The notes beneath the pieces were generated by a model, which searched no databases, had not been told where the DNA came from, and was given only the letters and a program-made list of their open reading frames with translations. From an uncultured Treponema sp. (GTDB lineage Bacteria > Spirochaetota > Spirochaetia > Treponematales > Treponemataceae): DNA of 64,000 bases. Within the stretch, counting starts at the first letter, position 1; each line of letters opens with the position of its first letter. Positions 24,585 to 34,020 of this stretch are shown piece by piece. The stretch spans positions 1-64,000 of the forward strand of contig CAJUBD010000006.1 in the NCBI GenBank assembly GCA_910584475.1, written 5' to 3'. The translations under genes and the position numbers were made by a program.

Positions 24585-25238
24585 ATGAAAAAAGGCGTCG
24601 TGAAAAAACTCGCAAAGATTTTAACTGACATCTTTATGACGGCGGTTTTGGCGTACCTCGCCAATCGGCAGAACGGCACGGGACTTTTGCTCCACGCCGT
24701 CTTGGGAATCGCGCTTTTCGTCTTGTTTGCGTTGCACCATCTTTTGAACGCGTCTTACATCAAGTCGCTTTTCAAGGGAAATTACAATGCGCGACGGATC
24801 GTGCTTTTGGCGACGAACGCGGCTTTGTTCTCGGCGATGCTTTTGATGGCGGCAAGTTCGCTGATGATTTCAGGGCTTGTTTTCAACGTCGCTTTTCTTC
24901 CCGTGAATTTCGCGTGGCGCAACATCCACGCTTCGTGTTCGAGCTGGATTTTTATGATTGCGGCGTTCCACGTTTCGCTGCACGCGCATTCGGCGCTTTC
25001 TCGGCTTGAGCGAAAAATTCCGCGCACGGTTTTCTTTGCCGCGTCAATCTTGATTTTTATTGCCGGGATTTTCGCGTTTTCGCAAAGCAAGATTTTGTCG
25101 AACCTTTTTTTGCTCTACACGGACGCAAGTCTCCGTTATTCTTTTCAGGCGCAAATCGCATTTTCGATTTTGACAATTTTCGCCGTGTGCGTGGCGACGC
25201 ATTTCGCGCTGAAGACTTTTGAAAGAAAAGAGAAGTAG
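24585..25238 (+). CDS. DUF4405-like membrane protein
   Basis: A 217-residue membrane protein starting at ATG 24585 with AAGGAG ten bases upstream. Five to six hydrophobic helices are visible. His residues lie in LFALHHLLNASYI, WRNIHASCSSW and FHVSLHAHSAL, as expected for a cytochrome b-like DUF4405 protein that could bind heme. It follows the two flavodoxin genes and may pass electrons across the membrane to them. The spacing of 300 bases with repeats means it could also have its own promoter. Confidence 0.8.
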   Translation: MKKGVVKKLAKILTDIFMTAVLAYLANRQNGTGLLLHAVLGIALFVLFALHHLLNASYIKSLFKGNYNARRIVLLATNAALFSAMLLMAASSLMISGLVFNVAFLPVNFAWRNIHASCSSWIFMIAAFHVSLHAHSALSRLERKIPRTVFFAASILIFIAGIFAFSQSKILSNLFLLYTDASLRYSFQAQIAFSILTIFAVCVATHFALKTFERKEK

Positions 25239-25299
25239 GGAAGGCTTCAATCCTTAAATTTTTGAGAAAAAAGAAGTTCCAATTTCTTTCTTGCCAAAA

Positions 25300-25425
25300 A
25301 GAGCGACTTTGCGACGGAGTGAAAAATCGTCAGCAAGCCAAAGGCTTGCGACTGAATAAGCGAGATTTCGCAGAAAACTCGAAGTTAAAAATGGCACTAA
25401 ACTAGTGCGCCATTTTTAAACATTT
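25300..25425 (-). repeat. Four-hairpin element, copy E, with terminator-like first hairpin
   Basis: Read on the minus strand it starts just after the stop of the gene at 25424. The first hairpin (about 25386-25418) pairs AAAAATGG with CCATTTTT and could end transcription. Then follow CGAGTTTT-based and GTCGCAAGCC-based hairpins. The fourth is degenerate. It lies in sense with the upstream gene. Confidence 0.65.
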
Positions 25426-26368
25426 ACAGTAATTTTTCGTTCGTGCAGCTTTCGTACAAAAATCGCAAGTCCTCTTCCTGCATTGAAGTGTAGCGGCAGA
25501 CCGAACATGCGAGCGTTTTTTCTTCGTCGCAGTAGACACTTTCCACACGGCAAGTCGTGAAAATCTTTCGGTCGTTTAGAGGACGCTTCATCGGGAAAAG
25601 CATTTCAAGCGCGTACTCGCATCCTTCCCTGAGCGCGGCGTCCTGCCTTTTCGCGCCGAACACGATTCGCTCGTGGTTTGCGAAAAGCACTTTGAGCGGC
25701 TCGGATCTTCCCTCGATGCTTTGGACTTTCACGTTCTGGATTTCTTCCGCGAGGAATCTCACGACGGGAATGAGCTGCACGCCGCTTCCTGCTACGCCTT
25801 GTTTCCGCGCATGCGCGATGAATTCTTCTAGATACGATTTCGCTTTTTGTTGCGCGTCCTCCGCCACGTCTTTCCAAACTGGCTTCGCGAATATGTTGTA
25901 GCCGGGGGCGGGAACGCATTCAATGTGGATGTTTCCTTTCGCCTCGTTTTCGGCGCTTTCCTGGCTGAGAGAATAATAGAGGGTCGCTGAGAATTCTGTG
26001 ACGCGTCCTGAAGCAGGCGTTTCCTCAATGCGGCTTATCGCTGACGGAATCACGAGCGCAAGTCCCGCGCTGCTTTCTTTCATTCGCGTCTCGAAATAAA
26101 GCCCGAGGCGGTTGAAATAGAATTCCACTTTGACGTTTTGTCCGATGAAATTCCGCACGTTTTCGCTTGGATTCGTGAGGAGGATGATTCCTTGCTGCAG
26201 GACTTTTTGCTGTTCGGCCTTTATGGCGACTGGAAACACTGCCGATGACGCGGGCTTCACTTCTCCTGCCGTCTCTTCTTCCACGATGGGCGTTACGGTT
26301 ATCGGGACATTTCCGTCAATCAAATATTGAAGGACAAGCTCGCGCTCAATTCCCGTGAGTTTTTCCAT
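25424..26368 (-). CDS. PilZ-like spirochaete protein
   Basis: A 314-residue cytosolic protein without a signal peptide. The N-terminus (GIERELVLQYLIDGNVPITV) and the beta-rich middle (VKVEFYFNRLGLYFETRMKESSAGLALVIP) resemble the N-terminal domains of treponemal PilZ-type proteins, with a C-terminal beta-domain. I see no clean RxxxR ... DxSxxG c-di-GMP motif, so binding is not assured. It starts inside the 3' end of the lipoprotein gene (23-base overlap), so the two are co-translated. Confidence 0.5.
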   Translation of the reverse strand: MEKLTGIERELVLQYLIDGNVPITVTPIVEEETAGEVKPASSAVFPVAIKAEQQKVLQQGIILLTNPSENVRNFIGQNVKVEFYFNRLGLYFETRMKESSAGLALVIPSAISRIEETPASGRVTEFSATLYYSLSQESAENEAKGNIHIECVPAPGYNIFAKPVWKDVAEDAQQKAKSYLEEFIAHARKQGVAGSGVQLIPVVRFLAEEIQNVKVQSIEGRSEPLKVLFANHERIVFGAKRQDAALREGCEYALEMLFPMKRPLNDRKIFTTCRVESVYCDEEKTLACSVCRYTSMQEEDLRFLYESCTNEKLL

Positions 26369-27068
26369 TTTTTTCCTCCATTTTGTAAATCTCGATTTGC
26401 TGGATTTTCCAAGATTCCTCGTTCGGCGCAGGATATGCGAGCGCGTACAACGTGGCGTTCTCGCAGGAAAAACGTATCGGCACTTCGATATTCTCGTCGT
26501 CGATGAACGGCCGCCCGACCACGAACGATTTCACCGCGCCCGCCGTCTCGCTGTCCGCCAAAAAAAGCACTAGCGAATAAAGCGTGCTCTTTGAAAAATA
26601 TCCGTCGATTTTCGACGAATCCCTTTGCGCCGTTTTTTCTGCTTCTTCTTCAGTCTCGCCGTCTTCTTTTTCTTCATCTTCGCTTTTTTTCACATTGGAT
26701 TCGAGCGGCAGGGAAGTGTGCTCGATGAGCGCGCGACAAAATCCGTCCACCGTGTCAAGCACTTCGCCCTGAATGTCGCTCGTGTCGAGACTGGCGAATC
26801 CTTCGAGTTCCGGAAAAATTGCTGTAAAAGGCTTTCCGCCTTCAAGCGCAATCATCGCAAGCGGAGAAAGCGGAATGTTCCTGTCAATCGCGTCCGCAGA
26901 AGAAATTTTCTTTGAAAGCCGCTCGCCTTCGATTTCATACGCCCACGCCGCCTTTTCCCGCGCTTCGTCGATTTTCCTTGAAAGCTCGGTTCGCTCTTCA
27001 AGCGCGCGCTGCGCATTTTTTTTGCAGGAAAAAACTGCCGCGCAAAAAACTGCGATGAAGATTGCCAT
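26346..27068 (-). CDS. Lipoprotein, hypothetical
   Basis: From ATG 27068 the protein has about 240 residues and a hydrophobic start with AVFSC, a lipobox (Cys about residue 14). A long acidic linker (KSEDEEKEDGETEEEAEK) sits in the middle. GTG at 27131 is an alternative start that would add a basic N-region; it lies only seven bases after the -10 box, so it would be leaderless. The C-terminal third (IEVPIRFSCENATLYALAYP) is beta-rich. Spirochaete lipoproteins of this sort are anchored in the inner or outer membrane. Function unknown. Confidence 0.65.
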   Translation of the reverse strand: MAIFIAVFCAAVFSCKKNAQRALEERTELSRKIDEAREKAAWAYEIEGERLSKKISSADAIDRNIPLSPLAMIALEGGKPFTAIFPELEGFASLDTSDIQGEVLDTVDGFCRALIEHTSLPLESNVKKSEDEEKEDGETEEEAEKTAQRDSSKIDGYFSKSTLYSLVLFLADSETAGAVKSFVVGRPFIDDENIEVPIRFSCENATLYALAYPAPNEESWKIQQIEIYKMEEKNGKTHGN

Positions 27069-27137
27069 GACTTTTGACGCAAAAATCGCGCAAGCTTGAG
27101 GATTCGCTTTTTTTTTGTGATTTTTTCCCACACGGAA

Positions 27138-27166
27138 ATTGTAGCACGGATTGAACAAAATTTCAA
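27138..27166 (-). promoter_or_regulatory. Sigma-70-type promoter for the lipoprotein gene
   Basis: On the minus strand, TTGAAA at 27166-27161 and TACAAT at 27143-27138 are 17 bases apart. The -10 box lies seven bases from the possible GTG start at 27131. Confidence 0.65.
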
Positions 27167-27254
27167 TTGCTGATAGAATGTTTTCATTGAATTTATTTTT
27201 CATTTTCAAGATTGGCATTTTGCGAATGCTTGGTTTATAAATAAGGAGAAAAAA

Positions 27255-29279
27255 ATGGCACTTACACTTGCGGAGAAAATCCTTCAATCGCACATTGTTG
27301 CGGAGGCTTGCGCCGAAACGAAATTCACGAAAGGAGAGCCTATCGAGCGCGGGGCGGACATCGCGATAAAAATCGACCAGACGCTCACGCAGGATGCGAC
27401 GGGCACGATGACTTATTTGCAGTTCGAGACGATCGGCATTCCGCGCGTCCGCACGGAACTTTCGGTTTCGTATGTTGACCACAATACGCTTCAGACCGAC
27501 TTCAAGAATATGGACGACCACCGCTATTTGCAGAGCGTGGCGCAAAAATACGGGCTTTACTTCAGCCGTCCTGGAAACGGAATCTGCCATCAGGTTCACC
27601 TCGAATGCTTCGGAAAGCCCGGAAAGACGCTTTTGGGAAGCGACAGCCACACGCCCACTGGCGGCGGAATCGGAATGATCGCGATTGGCTCAGGCGGACT
27701 TGATGTCGCCGTGGCGATGGGAGGGGGCGCGTTCCACCTCGCGATGCCGAAAATTTTCGGAGTGAAGTTGACGGGTCGTCTCAAAAAAGGCGTGGGCGCG
27801 AAGGACATAATTTTGGAAGTGTTACGCCGTGAAACCGTAAAGGGTGGCACGCTTGCGATCTACGAATATTTTGGCGAAGGCGTTTCGTCTCTCACAGTTC
27901 CGCAGCGCGCGACGATTACGAACATGGGCGCGGAACTAGGAGCGACCACTTCGATTTTCCCGAGCGATGAAAAGACGAGGAAATTCCTCGAGGCTATGGG
28001 GCGAGGCGGCGACTGGACGGAACTCAAGGCGGACGAGGGCGCGCAATACGACAAGCTCATCGAAATAAATTTGGACGAGCTTTCCGCGCTCGCCGCCTGC
28101 CCGCACAATCCAGACGTTATCGATTCGATTGAAAATCTTCGCGGAAAGAAAATCACGCAAGTCGTGATAGGCTCGTGCACGAACTCCTCGCTCGATGACC
28201 TCGCGGCGGTGGCGGCAATCGTCAAGGGCAAGCATATCGCGCAAGGCGTGGAGGCGGGAATCGCTCCGGGAAGCCGCGCCACGCTGATGATGGCGGAAAA
28301 GGCAGGCGTACTAGGAGAACTGATAAAGGCGGGCTTTAGGATTTTGGAAAGCGCGTGCGGTCCTTGCATAGGGCAGGGCTTCGCGCCGAACTCAAACGGA
28401 ATCACGCTCCGCACGTTCAACCGCAATTTCAAGGGAAGGAGCGGAACTGCGGACGCTGAAGTGTATCTCGTCTCGCCTGAAACTGCGGCGGCGAGCGCGA
28501 TTGCGGGCGTTTTCGAAAGCGCGGAAAACTTGCAATACGATGACGCGTCTTACAAAAACGGCGCGCGCGAAAGCATCCTTGAAGGAAACGACGAAAGGCT
28601 TTCTTCCGAGGAAATCCTCGAAGCGGCGAAGGATCGCGCTATGGTCATCGAGCCTCTTCCTTTGGAGGAGGCGGAGAAAGTGGAAGTCCTGCGCGGTCCG
28701 AACATCAAGCCGTGTCCTGAATGCCGCGAGTTCAAGGAAACTCTTTCGCTTCCGGTGATGCTCAAGGCGGGGGACAACGTTTCCACCGACGACATAATGC
28801 CCGCCGGCGCGAAAATACTTCCGCTTCGCTCGAACATTCCCGAAATCTCGAAGCACACGCTCTCGCGTTTGGACGAGACATTTTATTCCCGCTGCGAAAA
28901 GAACGGCTTCGGTGACTGCATTGTCGTGGGAGGGGAAAACTACGGGCAAGGCTCGAGCCGCGAGCATGCCGCCTTAGGACCGATGTATCTTGGAGTCCGC
29001 GCGGTGCTCACGAAAAGCTTCGCGCGAATCCACAAGGCGAATTTGGTGAACTACGGAATCATTCCGCTTTGCTTTGCGGAGTCTTCGGACTACGACAAGA
29101 TTTCGCAGGGCGACACGCTTTTCCTTTCGAACATCGCGGAAGCCCTGGACACGGGATGCGATTTCAAAATCGAGGCGAACGGCAAAACGCTCCTCGCGAC
29201 GAACGACCTTTCCGAACGAAGCCGCGCGATATTGAAGCAGGGCGGACTTGCCCGATACACGCGGAACGGCGGAAACTGA
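27255..29279 (+). CDS. Aconitate hydratase
   Basis: A 674-residue enzyme of the short single-chain aconitase type. It shows LGSDSHTPTGGGIGMIAIGSGG in the first domain, the [4Fe-4S] cysteines in VIGSCTNSS and SACGPCIGQG, and the swivel domain with GGENYGQGSSREHAALGP, whose SRE arginine binds substrate. It interconverts citrate and isocitrate in the cytosol. AAGGAG lies before the ATG. No other TCA genes are nearby; in treponemes an isolated aconitase may support glutamate synthesis. The stop lies 26 bases before hsdM, but the two are unrelated in function. Confidence 0.95.
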   Translation: MALTLAEKILQSHIVAEACAETKFTKGEPIERGADIAIKIDQTLTQDATGTMTYLQFETIGIPRVRTELSVSYVDHNTLQTDFKNMDDHRYLQSVAQKYGLYFSRPGNGICHQVHLECFGKPGKTLLGSDSHTPTGGGIGMIAIGSGGLDVAVAMGGGAFHLAMPKIFGVKLTGRLKKGVGAKDIILEVLRRETVKGGTLAIYEYFGEGVSSLTVPQRATITNMGAELGATTSIFPSDEKTRKFLEAMGRGGDWTELKADEGAQYDKLIEINLDELSALAACPHNPDVIDSIENLRGKKITQVVIGSCTNSSLDDLAAVAAIVKGKHIAQGVEAGIAPGSRATLMMAEKAGVLGELIKAGFRILESACGPCIGQGFAPNSNGITLRTFNRNFKGRSGTADAEVYLVSPETAAASAIAGVFESAENLQYDDASYKNGARESILEGNDERLSSEEILEAAKDRAMVIEPLPLEEAEKVEVLRGPNIKPCPECREFKETLSLPVMLKAGDNVSTDDIMPAGAKILPLRSNIPEISKHTLSRLDETFYSRCEKNGFGDCIVVGGENYGQGSSREHAALGPMYLGVRAVLTKSFARIHKANLVNYGIIPLCFAESSDYDKISQGDTLFLSNIAEALDTGCDFKIEANGKTLLATNDLSERSRAILKQGGLARYTRNGGN

Positions 29280-29305
29280 TTCGTGCGGAGGGGGAGTAAG
29301 TTTTT

Positions 29306-30811
29306 ATGGCAGAGAAAAACAATGCGAACATCGGATTTGAAAGACAGATATGGGACGCGGCGTGCGTCCTTTGGGGGCATATTCCTGCGGCAGAATATCG
29401 TAAAGTTATAGTCGGTTTAATCTTTTTGCGCTATATTTCCAGCGCATTTGAAAAACGTTACAAAGAATTGGTGGCGGATGGTGATGGTTTTGAAGACGAC
29501 CGCGATGCCTACACGATGGAGAGCATATTTTTTGTGCCGCAAAAAGCGCGGTGGAATGTCATCGCTTCCGCCGCCCACACTCCGGAGATTGGCGCGGTGA
29601 TTGACGACGCCATGCGCGTGATCGAGGAAGAAAACAAAACTCTGAAAAATGTGCTTCCGAAGAATTACGCCAGCCCCGACTTGGACAAGCGCGTTCTCGG
29701 CGATGTGGTTGATTTTTTCACGAACATGGATATGGACGACACAGAGGACAGCAAGGACTTGCTCGGCCGCACCTATGAATATTGCATCGCGCATTTTGCC
29801 GAATATGAGGGGGTGAAAGGCGGCGAATTCTACACTCCGTCTTCCATAGTAAAAACCATAGTCGCAATATTAAAGCCATTTGAAAACTGCCGCGTGTACG
29901 ATCCCTGTTGCGGAAGCGGCGGAATGTTCGTGCAAAGCGCGAAATTCATTCAGGCGCACAGCGGACGGCGCGGCACGATTTCCGTTTACGGGCAGGAATC
30001 CAACGCTGACACTTGGAAAATGGCGAAGATGAATATGGCGATCCGCGGCATCGATGCGAATTTCGGCAACTATCAGGCGGACACATTTTTCAACGACTTG
30101 CACCCCACGCTCAAAGCCGACTTCATCATGGCGAATCCGCCGTTCAACCTTTCAAACTGGGGGCAGAACAAACTGCAGGACGACATCCGCTGGCGGTACG
30201 GAATCCCTCCTGCGGGCAACGCCAACTTTGCATGGATTCAGCACATGATACACCACCTTGCGCCGAACGGAAAAATCGGCTTGGTGCTCGCGAACGGTGC
30301 GCTTTCCTCGCAGAGTGGCGGCGAGGGCGAAATCCGCAGGCGCATAATAGAAGACGATCTCGTGGAAGGGATCGTCGCCCTGCCCACGCAGCTTTTTTAC
30401 AGCGTGACCATTCCCGTGACGCTCTGGTTCATCACGAAAAACAAGAGGCAGAAAGGGAAGACTGTGTTCATCGATGCCCGCAAAATGGGCTATATGGTTG
30501 ACCGCAAGCACCGCGATTTTTCCGATGAGGACATACAAAAGATAGCCGGCACATTCGCCGCGTTCCAAGAAGGTGCGCTTGAAGATGTAAAGGGATTCTG
30601 CGCGGTCAAAACGACGGCGGACATCGCGGCACAGGACTTCATACTCACGCCCGGCAGATATGTGGGCATAGAAGAGCAGGAGGACGACGGCGAGCCGTTC
30701 GCAGAAAAGATGGCGCGGCTTACAGGCGAACTCTCGCAAATGTTCGATGAGTCCCATAGGCTTGAAGAAGAGATACGCAAGGTGCTGGGGGCGATTGGGT
30801 ATGAAATATAA
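29306..30811 (+). CDS. hsdM: Type I restriction-modification system, M subunit
   Basis: A 501-residue N6-adenine methyltransferase. The HsdM N-terminal helical domain is followed by EFYTPSSIVKTIVAILKPF, the SAM-binding YDPCCGSGGMF and the catalytic NPPF (MANPPFNLSNWG). It methylates adenine in the asymmetric target set by HsdS. It heads the operon that ends with hsdR at 41446. Its last codons (GAIGYE, at 30787-30805) are partly duplicated in front of hsdS at 31482, which marks an insertion between the two genes. Confidence 0.95.
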   Translation: MAEKNNANIGFERQIWDAACVLWGHIPAAEYRKVIVGLIFLRYISSAFEKRYKELVADGDGFEDDRDAYTMESIFFVPQKARWNVIASAAHTPEIGAVIDDAMRVIEEENKTLKNVLPKNYASPDLDKRVLGDVVDFFTNMDMDDTEDSKDLLGRTYEYCIAHFAEYEGVKGGEFYTPSSIVKTIVAILKPFENCRVYDPCCGSGGMFVQSAKFIQAHSGRRGTISVYGQESNADTWKMAKMNMAIRGIDANFGNYQADTFFNDLHPTLKADFIMANPPFNLSNWGQNKLQDDIRWRYGIPPAGNANFAWIQHMIHHLAPNGKIGLVLANGALSSQSGGEGEIRRRIIEDDLVEGIVALPTQLFYSVTIPVTLWFITKNKRQKGKTVFIDARKMGYMVDRKHRDFSDEDIQKIAGTFAAFQEGALEDVKGFCAVKTTADIAAQDFILTPGRYVGIEEQEDDGEPFAEKMARLTGELSQMFDESHRLEEEIRKVLGAIGYEI

Positions 30812-30857
30812 TCTTCCTGAACAAGCCCTGCGCGACATCATAAAAATCGCAATATAA
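30801..30857 (+). pseudogene. Truncated start of a nucleotidyltransferase-like gene
   Basis: ATG 30801 overlaps the hsdM stop and reads MKYNLPEQALRDIIKIAI before TAA. LRDIIKIA followed by a glycine-serine-arginine motif is the usual opening of small MNT-type nucleotidyltransferases, but the motif is absent here. I take it as a leftover of a lost gene at this junction; short length makes this tentative. Confidence 0.3.
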
Positions 30858-30904
30858 TATCGGAATTTCCGACAGGTTCAAATATAATTGAGGTAAAATA
30901 GATT

Positions 30905-31477
30905 ATGGATGAAAAACAAATATCGATTATTCTTTCTCTATTAAAACAGAGTGTAGATTTGTTATATGAAAATGACAATTATTTAATAAAGAATTCTGTA
31001 CATGAACAAGATATTTCTCATCGAATTGCTCATTATTTGGAAAATTTATTAAAAAATCATGATTGGTTTGTTAAAAATGGATATAGTATAGATGTTGAAT
31101 ATAATAGGAATTTTGATGATTCCAAAAGAGTTTATAGAAATTGTAAAACTTGTAGCAATGGTAACGAATGTTATATAAAAAACTCTCATTATGCTATTGA
31201 TGATTATGAATCAATATGTAGACCTGATATTATAATACATAAAAGAGGGGGTAATGAGCAGAATATTATTGCGATTGAAATTAAAACAAATTTGAAAAAA
31301 TCCCCAAAAGATTATGCAAAATTAGCGGTGTTCTCTTGTAGAAATTCAGAATATAAATATGAATTAGGAATTTTTATAAATATTACAGAGGCTAAATATA
31401 AATATTTTAAGAATGGACAGAAAATAACAGAAGATGAACTCATTGAAAAAAAATGTATTTTAAAAGATTTAGCATAA
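30905..31477 (+). CDS. PD-(D/E)xK nuclease-like protein inserted between hsdM and hsdS
   Basis: A 190-residue protein, far AT-richer than hsdM. It shows CRPDIIIHKRGG, then NIIAIEIKTNLKK, which fits a PD...(E)xK nuclease core. CKTCSNGNEC resembles a zinc-binding loop. The N-terminal third is helical. It is flanked by copies of GATTGGGTATGAA (30793-30805 and 31487-31499), so it appears to have entered by duplication of the hsdM-hsdS junction. It may be an accessory nuclease or an anti-phage effector. No close family is recognised. Confidence 0.55.
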   Translation: MDEKQISIILSLLKQSVDLLYENDNYLIKNSVHEQDISHRIAHYLENLLKNHDWFVKNGYSIDVEYNRNFDDSKRVYRNCKTCSNGNECYIKNSHYAIDDYESICRPDIIIHKRGGNEQNIIAIEIKTNLKKSPKDYAKLAVFSCRNSEYKYELGIFINITEAKYKYFKNGQKITEDELIEKKCILKDLA

Positions 31478-31494
31478 ACTAGGGGTGATTGGGT

Positions 31495-32649
31495 ATGAAG
31501 TGTGAAAAATCAAATTACCGTGAAATAGAACTCTCAACTGTTATAAGTGATATTGCAGCTGGTCCATTTGGTTCAAATCTAAAAGTAAAATGTTTTGTTG
31601 AAGAAGGATTTCCAATTATCGATGGTGCTAATCTAAAAGGATATAGAGTTACAGATAATATAACTAAATTTGTTACTGAGAATAAAGCTAGAAGTTTGTA
31701 TCGGTCGATTGCTAAACGCGGAGAAGTCGTTGTTACAATAAGTGGGACTCTTGGACAAATAGCGTATATTCCTGATGACTCTAAATATTCAGAATATCTT
31801 GTTTCGCAAAGACAGTTCAGAGTAAAGTTCGATACAACGCAGGTATCAGTTCCTTATTTGGTATATTATTTTCATACTTATGAAGGGCGGAATAAAATTC
31901 TTGAATTTTCTAATCAAGTGGGAGTTCCTGCATTGGCACAACCACTAAAAAATTTTCGGAAGATAAAATTACGATTGCCGTCAATGCATTATCAAAAAAA
32001 GATAGCCACTGTTATTGAAACATTAAGTAAGAAAATTGAAATAAATAATGCGATAAATAATAATTTACAAGCCCAAGCATTTGCATTGTTTGACAATATG
32101 TTCCCAAAGATTTCGGACGGAGAAAAGACCGTAGGGGATTATATCACGCCGAAAAGAGGAAAGAATTTGCTGTCAAAAGACGCTGTTGCAGGGAATGTGC
32201 CTGTAGTGGCAGGCGGTATGGAAGCCGCAACATATCACAATGTTGCCAATACTGCCGCTCCCGTTCTCACGATTTCCGCATCGGGAGCAAATGCTGGATT
32301 TGTGAATTTATGGCATACGCCCGTTTGGTCTTCGGATTCGTCATTCATTGATTCTGCAATGACCGATGATGTGCTGTTTTGGTATGTGCTATTAAAGAAA
32401 CGACAACAAGAGATTTTCGATGCCCAGACAGGCTCGGCACAGCCGCACATATATCCTCAACACATAGCGACTCTTAAGTTGTGCGATTTGGTGGAAACCG
32501 ATATAGAACGATTTACCAAGCACGCGACTCCGCTTTTTGATATGATTGGTGCAAATAAAGCCGAAAACGACCGTTTATCTACTCTCCGCGACACCCTCTT
32601 GCCTAAACTTATGAGCGGAGAAATCGATGTGTCCAAGGTGGAGATTTAA
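31495..32649 (+). CDS. hsdS: Type I restriction-modification system, specificity subunit
   Basis: A protein of about 384 residues with two target-recognition domains. Each begins as usual (SDIAAGPFGSNLK near 25; GDYITPKRGKNLL near 215), and each is followed by a conserved helical spacer (LRLPSMHYQKKIATVIETLSKKIEIN; the second near the C-terminus, ending KLMSGEID). TRD1 is AT-rich and TRD2 is closer to the host composition, which suggests domain exchange. ATG 31495 is preferred over the TTG at 31489. It defines the DNA site for HsdM and HsdR. Confidence 0.92.
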   Translation: MKCEKSNYREIELSTVISDIAAGPFGSNLKVKCFVEEGFPIIDGANLKGYRVTDNITKFVTENKARSLYRSIAKRGEVVVTISGTLGQIAYIPDDSKYSEYLVSQRQFRVKFDTTQVSVPYLVYYFHTYEGRNKILEFSNQVGVPALAQPLKNFRKIKLRLPSMHYQKKIATVIETLSKKIEINNAINNNLQAQAFALFDNMFPKISDGEKTVGDYITPKRGKNLLSKDAVAGNVPVVAGGMEAATYHNVANTAAPVLTISASGANAGFVNLWHTPVWSSDSSFIDSAMTDDVLFWYVLLKKRQQEIFDAQTGSAQPHIYPQHIATLKLCDLVETDIERFTKHATPLFDMIGANKAENDRLSTLRDTLLPKLMSGEIDVSKVEI

Positions 32650-32685
32650 GCCGCTAAATTATTATTTATTAAAGGAAAACTGATT

Positions 32686-33972
32686 ATGGAAGGAGAAGAA
32701 ATCATTGATTCAGAAAATAATAATGAAATAGTTATTGAAGACCTTAATGGCTATTTGATGCACATCTCTGATATGCGCAAAGCGATAAAAGAAGATGAAG
32801 GACAGGGGTCGGATGCGAAAAAATTATTTTTTCGTGGTCAGGCGAATTGCAATTGGGACATAGTGCCTGGAATTTTTCGTGAAAATTATTTGGCATACGA
32901 ATCGGAATTGATAAACGATGCTTGCTTAAGGAATCCTTCCGAGTTTAGGCAATTAGATACTGATTTTGAAAAGTTGGCAAAACTTCAACATTATGGACTG
33001 CCTACTCGTTTGCTGGATGTGACAAGCAATCCATTGGTTGCATTATATTTCGCTTGTCAACCGTATCAAGAATATAACGAAGTGGACAATGCCGTCAGTA
33101 AAGCCGACGGCATTGTTTTGTTCAGCCGGACTTATGGCAAAGGCTGTAACGACTTGGAAGTGTCGGTAATATCGCACTTGGCAAATATGGAGATAACTGG
33201 GGATACCACTTTAAATAAACTTCTAGAAGAATTGGAAGATAAAAGGATTTATTCAACAAAGGCTGCGAAGGATTGCAGGGAAGGACAGTACAAAAGTTTA
33301 ATTGCAATTCTACAGGACAATTATTTTGTCATTTCAAATATGAATAACGAAAGATTGGTTCGGCAAAGCGGATTGTTTTTGCTGGTCGTAAAGTATAATA
33401 TCATTCTTCAAGAAAATAATGTGGGGGAAAGTGCAATTCAACGCGCGAAAAGTAGTGCAAAATCAGATTTCAACCCAAAGGCATTTAGAATTTCATCTGA
33501 TAAGAAAGAAGAAATATTGGAAGAATTGGATTTTTACAATATAAACGAAGGGTCGTTATTTCCTGAGTTGGAACATCAGATGACCTATATAAAGAATTTT
33601 CAAGTGAACAGGACTTTTTTAGACATCGGAAGCTTTGCAAAAGTGGATGATGAATATGGAAATGGTAAAGAGCGGCTAACAGTCGAACAAAAAGAGATTG
33701 GCGAGCAAGAATTGATGAAAATTATTGATAAAGTTCTGACTGGAAGTGTCAATCCAATTATGCATGATGACTGTAAAGTTGCGATAATTGAAAATTTGTC
33801 CGTGGATTGGTATTATCGGGAAGTAGTGTTAAGCAAAATCAGGGTCGCATTGACAGAAGTCTTGTATAAATATACTGCGCAAAGAGTTTTTGCAAAACAA
33901 ATGGCGACTAGGATAGTGGATGCCATTTTGAGCGAAATTTTGACAGCCACTAATGATTCAGCTCAATCATAA
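32686..33972 (+). CDS. FRG domain protein
   Basis: A 428-residue protein with the FRG signature (KLFFRGQANCNWDIVPGIFRE, about 48-68) and the downstream LAKLQHYGLPTRLLDVTSNPLVALYFAC block. FRG domains occur in many defence islands and are presumed enzymatic, but no activity is assigned. The C-terminal 150 residues are helical and unrecognised. It starts 36 bases after hsdS with its own AAGGA site, in the same operon. Confidence 0.85.
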   Translation: MEGEEIIDSENNNEIVIEDLNGYLMHISDMRKAIKEDEGQGSDAKKLFFRGQANCNWDIVPGIFRENYLAYESELINDACLRNPSEFRQLDTDFEKLAKLQHYGLPTRLLDVTSNPLVALYFACQPYQEYNEVDNAVSKADGIVLFSRTYGKGCNDLEVSVISHLANMEITGDTTLNKLLEELEDKRIYSTKAAKDCREGQYKSLIAILQDNYFVISNMNNERLVRQSGLFLLVVKYNIILQENNVGESAIQRAKSSAKSDFNPKAFRISSDKKEEILEELDFYNINEGSLFPELEHQMTYIKNFQVNRTFLDIGSFAKVDDEYGNGKERLTVEQKEIGEQELMKIIDKVLTGSVNPIMHDDCKVAIIENLSVDWYYREVVLSKIRVALTEVLYKYTAQRVFAKQMATRIVDAILSEILTATNDSAQS

Positions 33973-34020
33973 GAAAGACGATATGTATTCATGAATTTTT
34001 AAAATGGGGTGATTATCAAT

